Of a DNA stretch of 64,000 nt, positions 61,605 through 64,000 are shown in pieces. Numbering within the stretch: position 1 is the first letter of the stretch; every line of letters starts with the position of its first letter. A program made the translations under genes and the position numbers. The notes below the pieces were generated by a model that was not told the DNA's origin, made no database searches, and saw nothing but the letters and a program-made list of their open reading frames with translations. The stretch comes from Chloropicon primus (taxonomy: Eukaryota; Chlorophyta; Chloropicophyceae; Chloropicales; Chloropicaceae), in NCBI GenBank assembly GCA_023205875.1, contig CP060757.1, forward strand, positions 62,001 through 126,000. The letters run 5' to 3'.

Positions 61605-63542
61605 TTACTCATCCTCGTCGCTGTCGTCGTCAGGCGTTATTTCGAACTCATTCATGATGTCCCACCTGCTCCCAGGCGCCGTGGCGCTGATGTACTTTGT
61701 GAATCGCATCACTCCCTCACAAGAAAGAACGAGATTCAAGCAATTATTCGTCGCAGGGAGGGTCACGGTCTCGTCGTCCTCGTCGGCAGCCTCGTTGTAG
61801 ACCTCGGCACTCGCGTTGTTTGGCCCCTTCGCCTCGATGTCATTGACCATATAGCAATCATAGCCCCCCACCTCCCCCAGGCCCCACTGCTCGGATTCTT
61901 CGACCATGCAGAGGGTCGCGTCGAGCTGGTACCCAGCAGTTTCCACGCCGCTGTGCGCAAGCGTGTAGTCCAAGCCGGGGCGGAAGCGCCTGACGCAGGA
62001 CCTCGAAGACGTCAGAGTAACCTTGGTCATGTAAGACAGGAGCTTCTGAAACGCAGGCGAGCCAAAGCATTCCTTCAGGTTGGAGAACAAGTCCCCGCCG
62101 GCGTCACAGGTCATTTCAAGATAGCGCTGCTTGTGGGTCGGGCCCCTCATTTTCCAAGCACCGCCTACTCCAGACTCATACGGGGGTATCACGCCCTCGA
62201 ACATTCCTTCTTCCTCGTCCTTGTCGTGAATCTGCTTGGACAGCTGGTCCACCAGAGCGTCATTCAAGAACTTGTACAACTGGATGTGCGAGTCATCCAC
62301 AAACTTGTCCGCAATCCTTTCCACGGAGGACTTCACGAGATACTGAGGATTGATGTAGAGCGCCAAGCCCTCCACCTCACTTTCGGACAGCCAGCCGTCG
62401 GCGTGCACCTCGGATGGAAGCTTGACGAAGGGATCCACCTTATCAAAGGCAGCGCACGGAGAATCGCCTTTCCACTCGCTTGATTTGCTGTTCACCAGAA
62501 TCTGGTTCAGCGTCGCGTTCTCGGAACCCTCGGGGGGCTTCTCGCCATGGAACCAACCCGAGATGCTCAAGCGGGGCTTGTCCGTCACGATCACTTCCTC
62601 AATGTCGTGAAAGCTCTTTCCTGGCTGCACGGCAAACATGACCATGGTGTTCCACGTAGGCAGAAGCCGCTTTATCGGGTGATAGTCCGGCAGCGGGAGC
62701 TTCCTCGCCTTGCCCTTTGGGTCCACGATGCAGTCGTAGAGGGCCAGAGCGCCGCCGTCCTCGCTCTTCCACGGACTGTCCGGGTCCGTGAGATAGATGA
62801 TGTAAGAAACCTTTCTGGTCCCGATCACGTCGTCGTGGCACAGCAGGTGCCCCCCTTGGGGGTAAATGTTGCAAGAGCAGTCCGTCTTATCGATGAGCTC
62901 GCCGCTGCCTTTGGACGGACGCGAGGTGGATCAGAGAAATCGGCGGTGGTCAGCGCGAAACTGAAGGCGAAGGGAAGGGAGGGAGGAGGGGGCTTGTCGC
63001 CGTCGCGATATGTGTGTCCTCACCTAAACCTGCCACGTTCTCCACAAAGGTCCTGAACTCCTTGGAGTAAATCGTGTCCCTCAGCCTCTTCAGGTGAGGC
63101 AGCTGCCCCAGCGAGTTCTTGTCGAGGCCGTCCAAGTTGGCCAGATCTCCCGTCTGCAACACCTTGTAGATGTCCGTCTCCTTGAAGGTCGCCCTGAGGT
63201 TTGTGATGATCTCGTCCCGAACTTTCCTCAACCTAATTTTTTTTCGCGCGCGCAACGTGGGAGAAGAAAGAGGTCAGCCCGTGGGAACAAACAACAAATG
63301 AGAGCAGACCGGCACGCGGCATCGGCCGCCAGAGATCAAAGCACTCACACTTTCTCGTTGCACAATTCCTTGAGCACGCAGTGGCGATACGGTTTCGACT
63401 CCTGGAACTCTTTCGCGACCTCGTTCTTGACAACCTCGGAGTCAATGTCAATTCCAAGCACATCGCCTTCGACCTCTTCGACCAACCCCTCCCCCTCCTT
63501 TGCGGGAGCCCTCTTCCTCTTCGCTCCGAACCCTCGTGCCAT
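61605..63542 (-). CDS. OGFOD1: OGFOD1/Tpa1-family 2-oxoglutarate prolyl hydroxylase, 3 exons
   Basis: Exons on the minus strand are 63542-63349, 63232-63024 and 62908-61605 (phases 2 and 1), giving 568 residues, close to human OGFOD1 and yeast Tpa1. The catalytic domain holds KTDCSCNIYPQGGHLLCHDD with the HxD iron ligands, IGTRKVSYIIYLTDPDSPWK, GGALALYDCIVDP and FHDIEEVIVTDKPRLSISGW with the distal His and the Arg that holds 2-oxoglutarate. The second half is the non-catalytic double-stranded beta-helix of this family, ending in an acidic tail (ITPDDDSDEDE). The enzyme hydroxylates a proline of ribosomal protein uS12/RPS23 and affects translation termination. The N-terminus ARGFGAKRKRAPAK is NLS-like, in line with nuclear Tpa1/OGFOD1. 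Confidence 0.93.
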
Positions 63543-64000
63543 TGCGGCGCACACACGCGAACGAACACACTTCACCACCTTCAATCTGCCTCGTTCCTCC
63601 GCCAAATGAGTCAACCAAGGCACCAAACCAAAGCTCGCGAGACGCTATTTCGCCTCACTCCGTCCCCTTCGCCTCCCCCCTTCCCTTTGGCGTTCAATCC
63701 GCCGCCAGTGTCCCTCCCTTGGTCCTCCTGCGGCCTCCAGCTGGACGTCTTCCAAAATTGTTTATCATATATTTAATAAGAAATGGTCGAGGCCAAGCCG
63801 CTCGCTCGTTCCCCGAGGAGAGGGGGAGGAAAGAGGAAAGAGGAAAGAGGAAAGAGGAAAGAGGAAAGGGTCGGTTTCCCGTCGCTTCCCCGACAGACAG
63901 GATGGGGTGTCCTTTCCTCTCTCCTCCTTGGCTTCCCTTAAGGGAAAGCATGAATGGATGGACCCCAACCCAAAACGAAAGAGGGGCCAAAGCAGGAGAG
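63543..64000. other. Right-edge region without a supported gene
   Basis: 458 bp upstream of the OGFOD1-like gene. A short AT-rich spot at 63755-63785 may be the polyadenylation region of a gene ending near here. A GAGGAAA tandem tract covers about 63829-63868. The frames present are translations of CT-rich sequence with no family signal. Confidence 0.4.

Overview
This window is nuclear DNA from a unicellular eukaryote, most likely a flagellated green alga of prasinophyte grade. The evidence is compact GC-rich genes with zero to two short GT-AG introns, several proteins with plastid-type leaders (a TPM thylakoid-lumen protein, a CBM20 starch-binding coiled-coil protein, a plastid PH-domain protein, a pterin dehydratase-like protein), two ciliary genes (BBS1 and PF20/SPAG16) and plant-type TTTAGGG runs in a promoter. 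The genus cannot be fixed from sequence alone. About 28 protein genes sit on both strands, mostly less than 1 kb apart. No rRNA, tRNA, CRISPR array, virus-like element or complete transposon was found.

Layout. 1-6.3 kb: the 5' end of an RBBP4/MSI1 histone-chaperone gene leaving the left edge, an EamA-type transporter, an unrecognised three-exon gene, and a TM9SF nonaspanin. 6.7-17.2 kb: a ubiquitin-like protein, a divergent pair of plastid membrane and lumen proteins, BBS1, a probable plastid membrane protein, a copper amine oxidase and the CBM20 coiled-coil protein. 17.6-25.6 kb: a protein with two tandem HARE-HTH-like domains, then NUP50-like and NUP98-96 tail to tail. 25.9-38.5 kb: a 12.6 kb intron-free VPS13. 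38.7-50.6 kb: a plastid TPR-like protein, NTAQ1, a tail-anchored ELP3-like protein, a plastid PH-domain protein, NF-YC, mitochondrial uL24, PF20 and profilin. 50.6-53.5 kb: a gene-free AT-rich island unlike anything else here, a centromere candidate. 53.5-63.5 kb: an SLC12 cation-chloride cotransporter, a nucleoplasmin/HD2-like acidic protein, a pterin-4a-carbinolamine dehydratase, an Sfi1-like coiled-coil protein and an OGFOD1/Tpa1 prolyl hydroxylase.

The genes are mostly unrelated housekeeping functions, not a pathway cluster. Possible functional neighbours are the two nucleoporins, the divergent plastid pair at 7.5-9.6 kb, and chromatin proteins scattered through the window. The points most worth a second look are a roughly 190 bp element shared by the promoters of TM9SF and NUP98-96, the AT-rich island, the tandem HARE-HTH protein, the ELP3-like enzyme with a C-terminal membrane anchor, and the SAGA-like starch-binding coiled-coil protein. 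All exon joins were inferred by eye from splice consensus and reading phase; none is supported by transcript data.
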